Shown: positions 1 to 6,078 of the stretch, piece after piece
How the letters are laid out: each line of letters opens with the position of its first letter
Numbering within the stretch: the first letter of the stretch is position 1
Source: Gammaproteobacteria bacterium
GTDB lineage: Bacteria; Pseudomonadota; Gammaproteobacteria; Magnimaribacterales; D2472
DNA: 6,326 bases
NCBI GenBank assembly: GCA_002710265.1
Contig: PAJW01000013.1
Location: 6,128-12,453 of the forward strand
Direction of reading: 5' to 3'
Program-made: the position numbers and the translations under genes
The notes under the pieces: generated by a model
The model's input: only the letters and a program-made list of their open reading frames with translations
Told to the model about the DNA's origin: nothing
The model's database searches: none

Positions 1-62
1 TCAAGATTAAAAAGCGCTCTTGAGGAAATTCCTATAATCAGTTTTGATTTTTCTGTTTTCAT
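1..62 (-). CDS. 5'-nucleotidase (cN-I-like), N-terminal fragment cut by window edge
   Basis: Only the first 20 codons are present; the gene continues past the left edge. Reading the minus strand from the ATG at 62-60 gives a short polar start (MKTEKSK) and then LIIGISSRALFNL. The hydrophobic strand followed by (A/G)-I/V-S-S-R-A-L-F is, from memory, the conserved N-terminus of the cytosolic 5'-nucleotidase I family (Pfam 5'-nucleotidase, PF06189), which also occurs in bacteria. Such enzymes remove phosphate from nucleoside monophosphates in the cytoplasm. The catalytic part lies outside the window, so activity cannot be judged. The gene is divergent from lexA, with 63 bases between the two start codons, and there is no clear Shine-Dalgarno before this ATG. 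A predicted promoter with the LexA box in its spacer lies just upstream. Confidence 0.72.
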   Translation of the reverse strand, partial: MKTEKSKLIIGISSRALFNL

Positions 63-67
63 ACAAC

Positions 68-97
68 TTGAAATTAATCTTATTCTTATATTATACT
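68..97 (+). promoter_or_regulatory. Predicted sigma70 promoter of lexA
   Basis: A -35 hexamer TTGAAA at 68-73 and a -10 hexamer TATACT at 92-97 are separated by 18 bases. Transcription would begin near 104, giving a leader of about 20 bases before the ATG at 126. The LexA box at 94-113 overlaps the -10 hexamer and the predicted start point, a position where a repressor would block RNA polymerase. Confidence 0.6.
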
Positions 98-118
98 GTA
101 TATATATTCAGTATTTAA
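90..118 (-). promoter_or_regulatory. Predicted promoter of the 5'-nucleotidase gene, spanning the LexA box
   Basis: On the minus strand a perfect TATAAT lies at 95-90, and a weak -35 hexamer TTAAAT (three matches to TTGACA) lies at 118-113. The spacing is 17 bases. The 16-base LexA core (96-111) falls almost exactly in this spacer. The predicted start near 83 would give a leader of about 20 bases. This is inferred from motifs only, and A+T-rich DNA yields chance TATAAT matches. Confidence 0.45.
94..113. promoter_or_regulatory. LexA operator (SOS box)
   Basis: The sequence TACTGTATATATATTCAGTA matches the 20-base E. coli consensus TACTG(TA)5CAGTA at 19 positions; the only change is T for A at 108. 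The core CTG-N10-CAG (96-111) is intact. It lies 12 bases before the lexA start codon, as expected for lexA autorepression, and 31 bases before the start codon of the divergent nucleotidase gene. One near-palindromic dimer site could therefore serve both promoters. Confidence 0.93.
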
Positions 119-125
119 AATTGCT

Positions 126-746
126 ATGAAAGAAATTACAACACAACAACAACGAGTACTAGATTGTATTCAAGTTTACCTTAATAAAACAGGTTTTCCT
201 CCAACAAGGGCTGATATTTGTAAAGAATTAGGTTTCAAATCACCAAATTCTGCAGAAACACACCTAAGAGCACTTGAGAAAAAGGGCTTTATTTCTATTG
301 AAAGTGGTACTTCAAGAGGAATATCAATAATTGGTGGCTCAGCTCCTGATGGCCAGGCTCAAGATGAATATCCAATTATTGGTTTAGTTGCTGCTGGTTC
401 TCCTACCCTTGCATCAGAAAATATTGAAAGCAAAATAAATTGTCCTAATAATTTTTTTAATTCTAATTTTGATTATTTCCTAAAAGTTAAAGGCTTAAGT
501 ATGAAGGATGCTGGGATAATGGAAGATGACCTTGTTGCAGTTAAGAAAACTAATGAAGTTAAGAATGGTGATATTGTTATTGCCAGAATTGATGATGAGG
601 TAACAATTAAATATTTTAATAGAAAGTCTGAAAAAATTGTTGAGCTTCAGTGTGCTAACGAAGACTACAAAGATATAATCATTAATCTTGAAAATGAAGA
701 TTTAACAATTGAAGGAAAAAGTATTGGTCTATTAAGAAAGAATTAA
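126..746 (+). CDS. lexA: LexA, SOS-response repressor and self-cleaving peptidase
   Basis: LexA binds SOS operators as a dimer and, when activated RecA is present, cuts itself and releases the SOS regulon. Residues 1-70 form the winged helix DNA-binding domain. The recognition region SPNSAETHLRAL (39-50) keeps S39, N41 and E44 of E. coli LexA, with A42S and E45T changes. The S24 peptidase domain covers about 83-203. The cleavage site is A90-G91 in VAAG, the catalytic serine is S125 in GLSMKDAGIM, and the catalytic lysine is K162 in DEVTIKYF. All three are shifted by exactly six residues from E. coli A84-G85, S119 and K156, so the protein (206 aa against 202) should be active. The ATG lacks a clear Shine-Dalgarno, but the N-terminus aligns with the family. 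The stop overlaps the stop of the convergent small gene. Confidence 0.98.
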   Translation: MKEITTQQQRVLDCIQVYLNKTGFPPTRADICKELGFKSPNSAETHLRALEKKGFISIESGTSRGISIIGGSAPDGQAQDEYPIIGLVAAGSPTLASENIESKINCPNNFFNSNFDYFLKVKGLSMKDAGIMEDDLVAVKKTNEVKNGDIVIARIDDEVTIKYFNRKSEKIVELQCANEDYKDIIINLENEDLTIEGKSIGLLRKN

Positions 747-1000
747 TGGACTATGTTTTGTTTTTTAGAAAAGCTTTCAATTTGCTTTTCAAAGAAATCA
801 TCTAAGTCATTTACATTACCACTCACACTTTCAATACCAGCGCGTATCATTTCCTTAGCCACAGCTAACTCTTGACCCTGTAGAAAATCTTTAGACTCTT
901 TAGAAAACTCAATTTTTACTATAGGGTTTTTATGATCATCTGATCTTCTTAAGACTATTGTGCCATCTGGTAATTGTGCTAGTTCTAGGTGGTTTGACAT
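743..1000 (-). CDS. Conserved-looking small protein of unknown function (85 aa)
   Basis: The start is well supported: AAAGGAG at 1012-1006 lies five bases before the ATG at 1000-998. The 85-residue product is soluble, with no signal peptide or membrane segment. Residues 8-32 (AQLPDGTIVLRR onward) look like two beta strands around a DGxIVLRR turn. Residues 33-60 look helical (FSKESKDFL, then VAKEMIRAGIESV), and the tail is acidic then lysine-rich (DLDDFFEKQIESF). From memory it resembles small uncharacterised proteins encoded between lexA and topA in other gammaproteobacteria such as Pseudomonas, but I cannot name a family or function. Its stop (743-745) overlaps the lexA stop (744-746) tail to tail. 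No LexA box precedes it, so there is no sign that it is itself an SOS gene. It could be cotranscribed with topA or have its own promoter in the 123-base gap; no strong promoter is visible there. Confidence 0.85.
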   Translation of the reverse strand: MSNHLELAQLPDGTIVLRRSDDHKNPIVKIEFSKESKDFLQGQELAVAKEMIRAGIESVSGNVNDLDDFFEKQIESFSKKQNIVH

Positions 1001-1063
1001 TGATTCTCCTTTGTAATTAAGCTTAACATTCCTAATGCAAATTGCGAAGTAAGACTTAATGTG

Positions 1064-1085
1064 ATTACTATTAATATTTAGTAAT
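1064..1085. repeat. Perfect 7-base inverted repeat in the gap upstream of the 85-aa gene
   Basis: Arms ATTACTA (1064-1070) and TAGTAAT (1079-1085) are exact reverse complements around an 8-base spacer TTAATATT. It lies about 64 bases upstream of the 85-aa gene start. The spacing of the half-sites would suit a dimeric DNA-binding protein, but in A+T-rich DNA a chance origin is quite possible. No T-run follows on either strand, so it is not a standard terminator. Confidence 0.35.
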
Positions 1086-1099
1086 AAATTTTAATTTTT

Positions 1100-1115
1100 C
1101 AACCTGCTAAGGTTG
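1100..1115 (-). terminator. Stem-loop just after topA; weak terminator or 3'-end element
   Basis: CAACCT (1100-1105) and AGGTTG (1110-1115) pair perfectly around a 4-base loop, eight bases past the topA stop codon. On the topA strand the hairpin is followed by AAAAATTAAAA instead of a T-run, so it does not meet the usual intrinsic terminator rule. It may protect the 3' end of the mRNA or act with Rho, or it may do nothing. Transcription could read on into the 85-aa gene. Confidence 0.3.
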
Positions 1116-1123
1116 CATAGAAA

Positions 1124-3736
1124 TTATTTTTTATTTTGTATCCACTCATTATCTGAGAAGACTGCGGTCCATTTTGTTTTTTTACCATCTTTTTCTGAAG
1201 CAAGATAATGTACATCATCAGTTCTGTTATATCTAATTACATAAGGATTGCCGTCCTGATCATTTTCTGGAGCACTCATTAAATACAGATGTTTATTTAC
1301 GTCTGGAAGAAATCTGCATGCTTCAGCAAACTCATTTTTGAGATGATTCACTTCAGAAACTTTAGGAGCTCTAGTCTCTCTATTCTTTGGATACTTACTC
1401 GCTGCTAAAAATAGGCCTTTCATACTATCTCTCAAAAGATAGTGGTCTTCACATTTCAAACATGCGAGATTTGGTAAAGAGATTGGTTCCATCATTAACG
1501 GTTTTGGTTCACCATTTCTTTGCAATGCCCTTGTTGCGCCACAGTTATCATTTAGACATCCAAAATATTTTCCAAACCTTCCAGTTTTTAACTGCATCTC
1601 TGAACCACACTTATGACATTCTAGCGTTGGACCATCGTACCCTTTAATTTTAAATTGACCCTCTTCTACAAGAAAACCATCGCAATCAGGATTTTTTCCA
1701 CAAACATGAAGCTTTCTAATTTCATCTATCAGATAATTATCCATACTCGTGTCGCATTTAGGACATCTTTTCTTAATCAATAAATTTTCAGCTTCCTCAG
1801 TATCATCTACGCTTACTGCTTCATCACCTGAAATCAAGTTAAGTGTTTCTTTACACTTATCATCACCTAGGTTTTGATAACCAGAACATCCCAAGAAAAC
1901 ACCATTTGATGAATTTCTGATAACCATATTTGGATTACCGCAAACACAATTGATATTAGTGGAAGTAGGTTTATTTCCTCTCATCCCAGTGTGGTCGTCT
2001 GAAGCATTTATCAAATCATTTTTAAATGAAGTATAAAAATCATCTAAAATATTTCTCCAATCAGCCTCCCCTTGAGCAACCTTATCTAAGTTATTCTCAA
2101 GGTTTGCAGTAAATTCATAATCCATAATGTCATCAAAACTCTCTAGTAATCTTTCAGTAACTATGTGACCTATTTTTTTTACAAAAAACCTTCTGTTTTG
2201 TATCTCTACATATCCTCTATCTTGGATAGTTGAGATTATGTTTGCATACGTCGAAGGTCTTCCTATACCTTTCTTTTCAAGTTCTTTAACTAATGCCGCT
2301 TCAGAAAATCTTGCAGGAGGTTTTGTGAACTTTTGCTCAAGGTTAACTTGATTTAATTCAAGAGATTCTCCTTCAACTAGTGGCGGTAAAATATCATCGC
2401 TATCTGATCTATGAGGTTGAGAAACTTTTGTGTAACCATCAAAAACCACTTCTCTTCCTTTTGCAGAAAAGGTGTATTCACCAATGTTAATTTTTGCAGA
2501 AGTTGATAAATATTCTGCATCAGGCATTTGACATGCAATATATTGTTGCCATATTAATTGATAAAGCCTTTTTTCTTCTTCGGATTGATTTAGCAAATCA
2601 TCTGCTGTCATAAAAGCATTGGTTGGTCTTATAGCTTCATGAGCCTCCTGAGCATTTTCAGTACTAGAGTATATCCTTGGAGCATTAGTTAAATACTTTT
2701 CACCAATCCTCTCGTTGATAAAGTTTCTTGCATCTTTGATAGATTCTTTACTTAAGCTTGGTGCATCTGTTCTCATGTATGTAATGTGACCAGCCTCATA
2801 AAGCTTTTGCGCAACACGCATTGTTCTTTTAACTCCAAAACTTAATTTAGTGCTTGCTGCTTGTTGAAGAGTAGAGGTTATAAAAGGAGGTCTTGGTTTA
2901 GCTTTAACTGGTTTTTTTGCTATTTCATCTATGCTTAAATCAGAATTATTAACTAAATTTTCAATATTTCTTGCTTCATCCTCTTTTAATAATGGGTCTG
3001 ATTTCTTTCTATTAAGTGAAAATGGTATTGATAAATTACTCTTATCAAGAATTATTGATACCTCCCAAAATTCTTCAGGTATAAATTCTTGAATCAGTCT
3101 TTCTCGTTCATCTAAAACCCTTAGTGCAACAGACTGAACCCTTCCAGCCGAAAGACCTCTTGCTATCTTTTTCCATAGTAATGGAGATAATTCAAATCCA
3201 ATGACTTTATCAAGAAATCTTCTAGCTCTATATGCTTTGACTAAATCAAGATCTATTTCTTTAGGATCAGAAAATGAATCAACAATTGCTGATTTGGTAA
3301 TCTGATTGAATCTTACTCTAGAGTAATTATATTTTTCTGAACCTAAAGCCTCTTTAAGGTGCCATGCAATTGCTTCACCCTCCCTGTCTAAATCTGTTGC
3401 AAGATATATATGATCAACTTGCTTGGCGGCTTTCTTTAAATTTTTTATAACCTTTTCTTTTTCAGGAATTATTTGCCAGTCTGCAGTCCAGCCATTATCT
3501 GGATCTATGCCCATTCTCCTTATCAATCTGTTTCTATCATTAATAGCTTTTAATCTAATTTTTTCTTCAGGACTAGTATCTTTAGGTATGGATGCACGCT
3601 TTGAGCTAGGCGATGCTTTTTTTGGAAGATCTCTAATATGACCAACACTAGATTCAACAATATATTCTGAACCAAGATACTTGGATATGGTTTTAGCTTT
3701 TGCTGGTGACTCAACAATTACAAGTGATTTTGACAT
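1124..3736 (-). CDS. topA: DNA topoisomerase I (type IA, omega protein)
   Basis: TopA relaxes negatively supercoiled DNA by cutting one strand through a 5'-phosphotyrosine link. At 870 aa it aligns along its whole length with E. coli TopA (865 aa). The Toprim domain covers 1-150 with E9 in VIVES and the acidic triad D115, D117 and E119 in ATDLDREGE. The type IA core runs to about 590. The active-site tyrosine is Y320 in ITYMRTD, with R322 beside it; other core motifs are GLSAGRVQSVA (194-204) and KGIGRPSTYA (489-498). The C-terminal DNA-binding tail has zinc ribbons with cysteines at 597/599/617/628, 658/661/679/685 and 707/710/727/732, then a further ribbon-like unit at about 757-868 with C759 and C762. 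The first ribbon begins with CVC in place of the expected CxxC. The start ATG matches the E. coli N-terminus; an AAGGAA lies about 10 bases before it. It follows the 145-aa gene by 59 bases and may share its transcript. Confidence 0.98.
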   Translation of the reverse strand: MSKSLVIVESPAKAKTISKYLGSEYIVESSVGHIRDLPKKASPSSKRASIPKDTSPEEKIRLKAINDRNRLIRRMGIDPDNGWTADWQIIPEKEKVIKNLKKAAKQVDHIYLATDLDREGEAIAWHLKEALGSEKYNYSRVRFNQITKSAIVDSFSDPKEIDLDLVKAYRARRFLDKVIGFELSPLLWKKIARGLSAGRVQSVALRVLDERERLIQEFIPEEFWEVSIILDKSNLSIPFSLNRKKSDPLLKEDEARNIENLVNNSDLSIDEIAKKPVKAKPRPPFITSTLQQAASTKLSFGVKRTMRVAQKLYEAGHITYMRTDAPSLSKESIKDARNFINERIGEKYLTNAPRIYSSTENAQEAHEAIRPTNAFMTADDLLNQSEEEKRLYQLIWQQYIACQMPDAEYLSTSAKINIGEYTFSAKGREVVFDGYTKVSQPHRSDSDDILPPLVEGESLELNQVNLEQKFTKPPARFSEAALVKELEKKGIGRPSTYANIISTIQDRGYVEIQNRRFFVKKIGHIVTERLLESFDDIMDYEFTANLENNLDKVAQGEADWRNILDDFYTSFKNDLINASDDHTGMRGNKPTSTNINCVCGNPNMVIRNSSNGVFLGCSGYQNLGDDKCKETLNLISGDEAVSVDDTEEAENLLIKKRCPKCDTSMDNYLIDEIRKLHVCGKNPDCDGFLVEEGQFKIKGYDGPTLECHKCGSEMQLKTGRFGKYFGCLNDNCGATRALQRNGEPKPLMMEPISLPNLACLKCEDHYLLRDSMKGLFLAASKYPKNRETRAPKVSEVNHLKNEFAEACRFLPDVNKHLYLMSAPENDQDGNPYVIRYNRTDDVHYLASEKDGKKTKWTAVFSDNEWIQNKK

Positions 3737-3795
3737 AATTAAAAAATTCCTTTTTTTATAAATATCATTAATTTACTCTTATTGGCAAGTTAAAT

Positions 3796-4233
3796 TTACA
3801 AATTATTAATTTTTTCAATAATCAGCTCTAAATTGGAAATGCCTTTCTTTTCGTTCCATAGAAAACTAATATTTGCATTAGAAAAAATTATTTCATCTAG
3901 ATATGGTGAAATATTGTTTATACTTAAAATCATTTTTTCAAACCCGTTTTGGTACTTCAACTGGACAGGAGAATACAAGATAAATTGTTCTTTGTCTCTA
4001 ATAAAATGTCCTTCTCTAAAACTTGAGTTATTTTTTATTTGATAACTAACATCTATAGAATTTATATTTTTAAAAGTATTCTTGCCATATAAAGTTGATG
4101 AAATCTTGCAACCGAGCATTTTTGCTCGCATTCTGACTTTAGACTTTTCTTTTGAAGATTTTGAAGGAAGTGCAAGTGATATTGAACCAACTAGAAATAT
4201 TAAAGCAATAATAAAAACAAATATCTCAGTCAT
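3796..4233 (-). CDS. Single-pass membrane protein of unknown function (145 aa)
   Basis: Residues 4-22 form one hydrophobic segment (IFVFIIALIFLVGSISLAL). It is followed by a strongly basic stretch, PSKSSKEKSKVRMRAKMLG (23-41), which by the positive-inside rule puts the bulk of the protein in the cytoplasm with the N-terminus outside. There is no lipobox or signal-peptidase site. The remainder (42-145) looks like a small mixed alpha/beta domain without recognisable catalytic motifs. The arrangement of one N-terminal helix, then a P-S-x-x-E/K basic patch and a G-C/L-x-I strand recalls short uncharacterised gammaproteobacterial membrane proteins, but I cannot assign a family. The ATG overlaps the end of pyrD by 8 bases (ATGACTGA), so translation is probably coupled to pyrD; only an A-rich stretch stands where a Shine-Dalgarno would be. 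A real gene is supported by the overlap and by a sensible membrane topology. Confidence 0.83.
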   Translation of the reverse strand: MTEIFVFIIALIFLVGSISLALPSKSSKEKSKVRMRAKMLGCKISSTLYGKNTFKNINSIDVSYQIKNNSSFREGHFIRDKEQFILYSPVQLKYQNGFEKMILSINNISPYLDEIIFSNANISFLWNEKKGISNLELIIEKINNL

Positions 4234-5221
4234 TTTTTTCTAAGATTTCATTTAAAATTTTTGGTCCTTTAATAACAAATCCTGTATAAATCTGAACAAG
4301 TTTTGATCCAGCATCAATTTTTTTATTGAAATCTGAAGCGCTCATCACTCCACCAACACCAATTATTGGAATTACTCCATTTGATTTATTTTTAATAATT
4401 TTTATTTTGTCTGTTGATTTATCCATTAAAGGTTTCCCTGAGAGACCTCCTTCAATTTCCATATATTTCTTATTTGTTAGGCTTCTTTTATCTATTGTTG
4501 TGTTTGTTGCAATAATTCCTGTGAAAAAAGTATTCTCTACAGTCTTTATTATATTTTCTAATGATTCATCAGTTTCATCAGGCGAAATTTTTAAGAAAAA
4601 AGGAATGCCTATTTTTAGCTCTTTAACTTTATTTTCAATTGACGTCACTAAATCTGAAAGATTGTTAGCATTATGGAGGTCTCTTAAATTAGGTGTATTT
4701 GGCGAGGATATATTTATTGTTATATAGTCAGCATATTTGTGTACTTTTTCTATGCAATGCAAATAATCCTCAATCCTTTTTTTCCCCTCAGATTTTTTGT
4801 TTGCACCAACATTAACACCAACAACTCCTTTATAAGATCTTAATTTTAAATTTTTTACTAAATGATCAACGCCTTTATTATTAAACCCAAGTCTATTTAT
4901 GATAGATTCATCTTGAAAGTTTCTAAATACTCGAGGTTTTTGGTTTCCATCTTGCGAAACTGGAGTGACAGTTCCAACTTCTAAAAAACCAAACCCAAGC
5001 TCTCCCAAGCAATCTATGTAATCCCCATTTTTATCTAACCCTGCTGCAGTGCCAAGTCTATTTTTGAAGCTCATTCCAGCAAAAGAAAATAAATCTTCCT
5101 TTGGTTTTTTGAAAAATAAATGTATTAATCTAATTTTAAATAAAAAATTTAATGCATCCAGCGCAAGCTTATGAGCAAGCTCAGGTGGTAAAAGTCTGAA
5201 AATTTTATGAAAAAAATTCAA
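4226..5221 (-). CDS. pyrD: Dihydroorotate dehydrogenase (quinone), class 2
   Basis: PyrD oxidises dihydroorotate to orotate, the fourth step of de novo pyrimidine synthesis, passing electrons through FMN to membrane quinone. At 331 aa it matches E. coli PyrD (336 aa) end to end. Residues 1-38 form the class 2 N-terminal helices that dip into the inner membrane and reach quinone. The FMN barrel follows: AAGLDKNGD (59-67, K64), FxEVGTVTP (79-87), NRLGFNN (109-115), the catalytic S173 in NISSPNTP (170-177), KISPD (211-215), ATNTT (238-242), IIGVGGV (286-292) and VQIYTGF (309-315). The presence of serine instead of cysteine as catalytic base marks class 2. The start codon is TTG at 5221-5219; it overlaps the galU stop as TTGA and has a good Shine-Dalgarno six bases upstream. 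No better start is needed, because the N-terminus aligns with E. coli. Confidence 0.97.
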   Translation of the reverse strand: MNFFHKIFRLLPPELAHKLALDALNFLFKIRLIHLFFKKPKEDLFSFAGMSFKNRLGTAAGLDKNGDYIDCLGELGFGFLEVGTVTPVSQDGNQKPRVFRNFQDESIINRLGFNNKGVDHLVKNLKLRSYKGVVGVNVGANKKSEGKKRIEDYLHCIEKVHKYADYITINISSPNTPNLRDLHNANNLSDLVTSIENKVKELKIGIPFFLKISPDETDESLENIIKTVENTFFTGIIATNTTIDKRSLTNKKYMEIEGGLSGKPLMDKSTDKIKIIKNKSNGVIPIIGVGGVMSASDFNKKIDAGSKLVQIYTGFVIKGPKILNEILEKND

Positions 5222-6078
5222 ATAATTTCCTTTATTATCTTTGATATATCATCGCTCATGGAACTATCTCTTAAAGCGAGAGCTATAGTAGCATGCACAA
5301 AACCCTTTTTACTTCCACAATCAAATTTTTCTCCTTCATACAACCTTGCGTATACTTTTTGATTCTGAATAAGATTTTTTATTGCATCTGTAAGTTGTAT
5401 TTCACCAAGTTTATCAAAATTTGTAACTTTTAGATGGTCAAATATTGAAGGTGTGAAAATATATCTCCCGCATGCAGCTATATCAGATGGCGCTTCGTCT
5501 GCGCTTGGCTTTTCAACAATATCTTCAATCAAAATGGCATCATGCTCTTTCTTACCAGGATTAATTACGCCATATTTATGAATATTTTCCTTATCAATTT
5601 TATTTACTGCAATTACTGAAGATTTTGTTTGCTTATAGGTATCTATTAATTGTCTTAAGCAAGAAATATTAGAAAAAAACAAATCATCGGGAAGTAAAAC
5701 AGCAAATGAATCATCACCTACTATCTCTTCAGCATGCAGAACGGCATCTCCAAGACCATTTTGGTTATTTTGATTTATATAATGGAATTTTACATCTGAA
5801 AAAATTTTGGGATTTAGTCTTTCTACATAATCTTCTTTTCCAGACTTAATTAATTTTTCTGCTATGGCATTGTTTTCTTGGAAGTGTTTCTCAATTGAGT
5901 GCTTTTCATTACTTGTTATAAATATAATTTCATCCACTCCCACATCAATGGCTTCTTCAACAGCATATTGAACTAAAGGCTTATCAATAATTGGTAGCAT
6001 CTCTTTTGGAGTGGCCTTGGAAGCTGGTAAAAATCTTGTTCCTAAACCCGCAACTGGTAAAACAGCTTTTTTTATCAT
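5218..6078 (-). CDS. galU: UTP-glucose-1-phosphate uridylyltransferase
   Basis: GalU joins UTP and glucose 1-phosphate to give UDP-glucose and pyrophosphate in the cytoplasm. UDP-glucose feeds envelope polysaccharides, lipopolysaccharide core and glycans. The nucleotidyltransferase signature is intact near the N-terminus: AGLGTRFLPASKATPKEMLP (10-29) with K25. Further family motifs are KPLVQYAVEEA (33-43), the NGLGDAVLHA block (107-116), the metal-binding LLPDD (128-132), EKP (189-191, K190), GRYIF (204-208) and GEIQLTDAI (225-233). At 286 aa it is a little shorter than E. coli GalU (302) but close to many bacterial versions, and this size argues against the larger RfbA-type or GlmU enzymes. 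The ATG overlaps the rhomboid stop as ATGA, and the TGA overlaps the pyrD start as TTGA, so it sits in the middle of a coupled set. Confidence 0.95.
   Translation of the reverse strand: MIKKAVLPVAGLGTRFLPASKATPKEMLPIIDKPLVQYAVEEAIDVGVDEIIFITSNEKHSIEKHFQENNAIAEKLIKSGKEDYVERLNPKIFSDVKFHYINQNNQNGLGDAVLHAEEIVGDDSFAVLLPDDLFFSNISCLRQLIDTYKQTKSSVIAVNKIDKENIHKYGVINPGKKEHDAILIEDIVEKPSADEAPSDIAACGRYIFTPSIFDHLKVTNFDKLGEIQLTDAIKNLIQNQKVYARLYEGEKFDCGSKKGFVHATIALALRDSSMSDDISKIIKEII
5226..5233 (-). promoter_or_regulatory. Ribosome binding site deciding the TTG start of pyrD
   Basis: The minus strand reads AAAGGAAA at 5233-5226, inside the last codons of galU. The AAGGA core is six bases from the TTG at 5221-5219, a normal spacing. 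It supports reinitiation or coupled translation at a non-ATG start, since the galU stop TGA overlaps this TTG. Confidence 0.75.

Noticed and set aside
768..790. Perfect 7-base inverted repeat GAAAAGC/GCTTTTC with a 9-base loop, just past lexA, as a lexA terminator
   Set aside because: It lies inside the coding part of the 85-aa gene, no T-run follows on the lexA strand, and the stem is A/T-rich; the codons for Lys, Ser and Phe explain it.
1387..1647. Plus-strand open frame inside topA
   Set aside because: It lies opposite the conserved zinc ribbons of TopA and its translation has no recognisable motif.
3423..3641. Plus-strand open frame opposite the Toprim domain of topA
   Set aside because: Antisense to highly conserved coding sequence, with no start signal of its own or family resemblance.
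3737..3795. A separate topA promoter in the 59-base gap (TTGCCA at 3788-3783)
   Set aside because: No -10 hexamer at the right spacing matches well; the best TATAAA is 22 bases away, so I did not list it.
3833..4042. Plus-strand open frame opposite the 145-aa membrane protein gene
   Set aside because: The minus-strand frame is better supported by its overlap with pyrD and a clear membrane segment; this frame has no Shine-Dalgarno or motif.
4326..4727. Plus-strand open frame of 133 codons opposite pyrD, rich in hydrophobic residues
   Set aside because: It is antisense to conserved FMN-binding motifs; the hydrophobic look comes from the complement of A-rich lysine, asparagine and aspartate codons.
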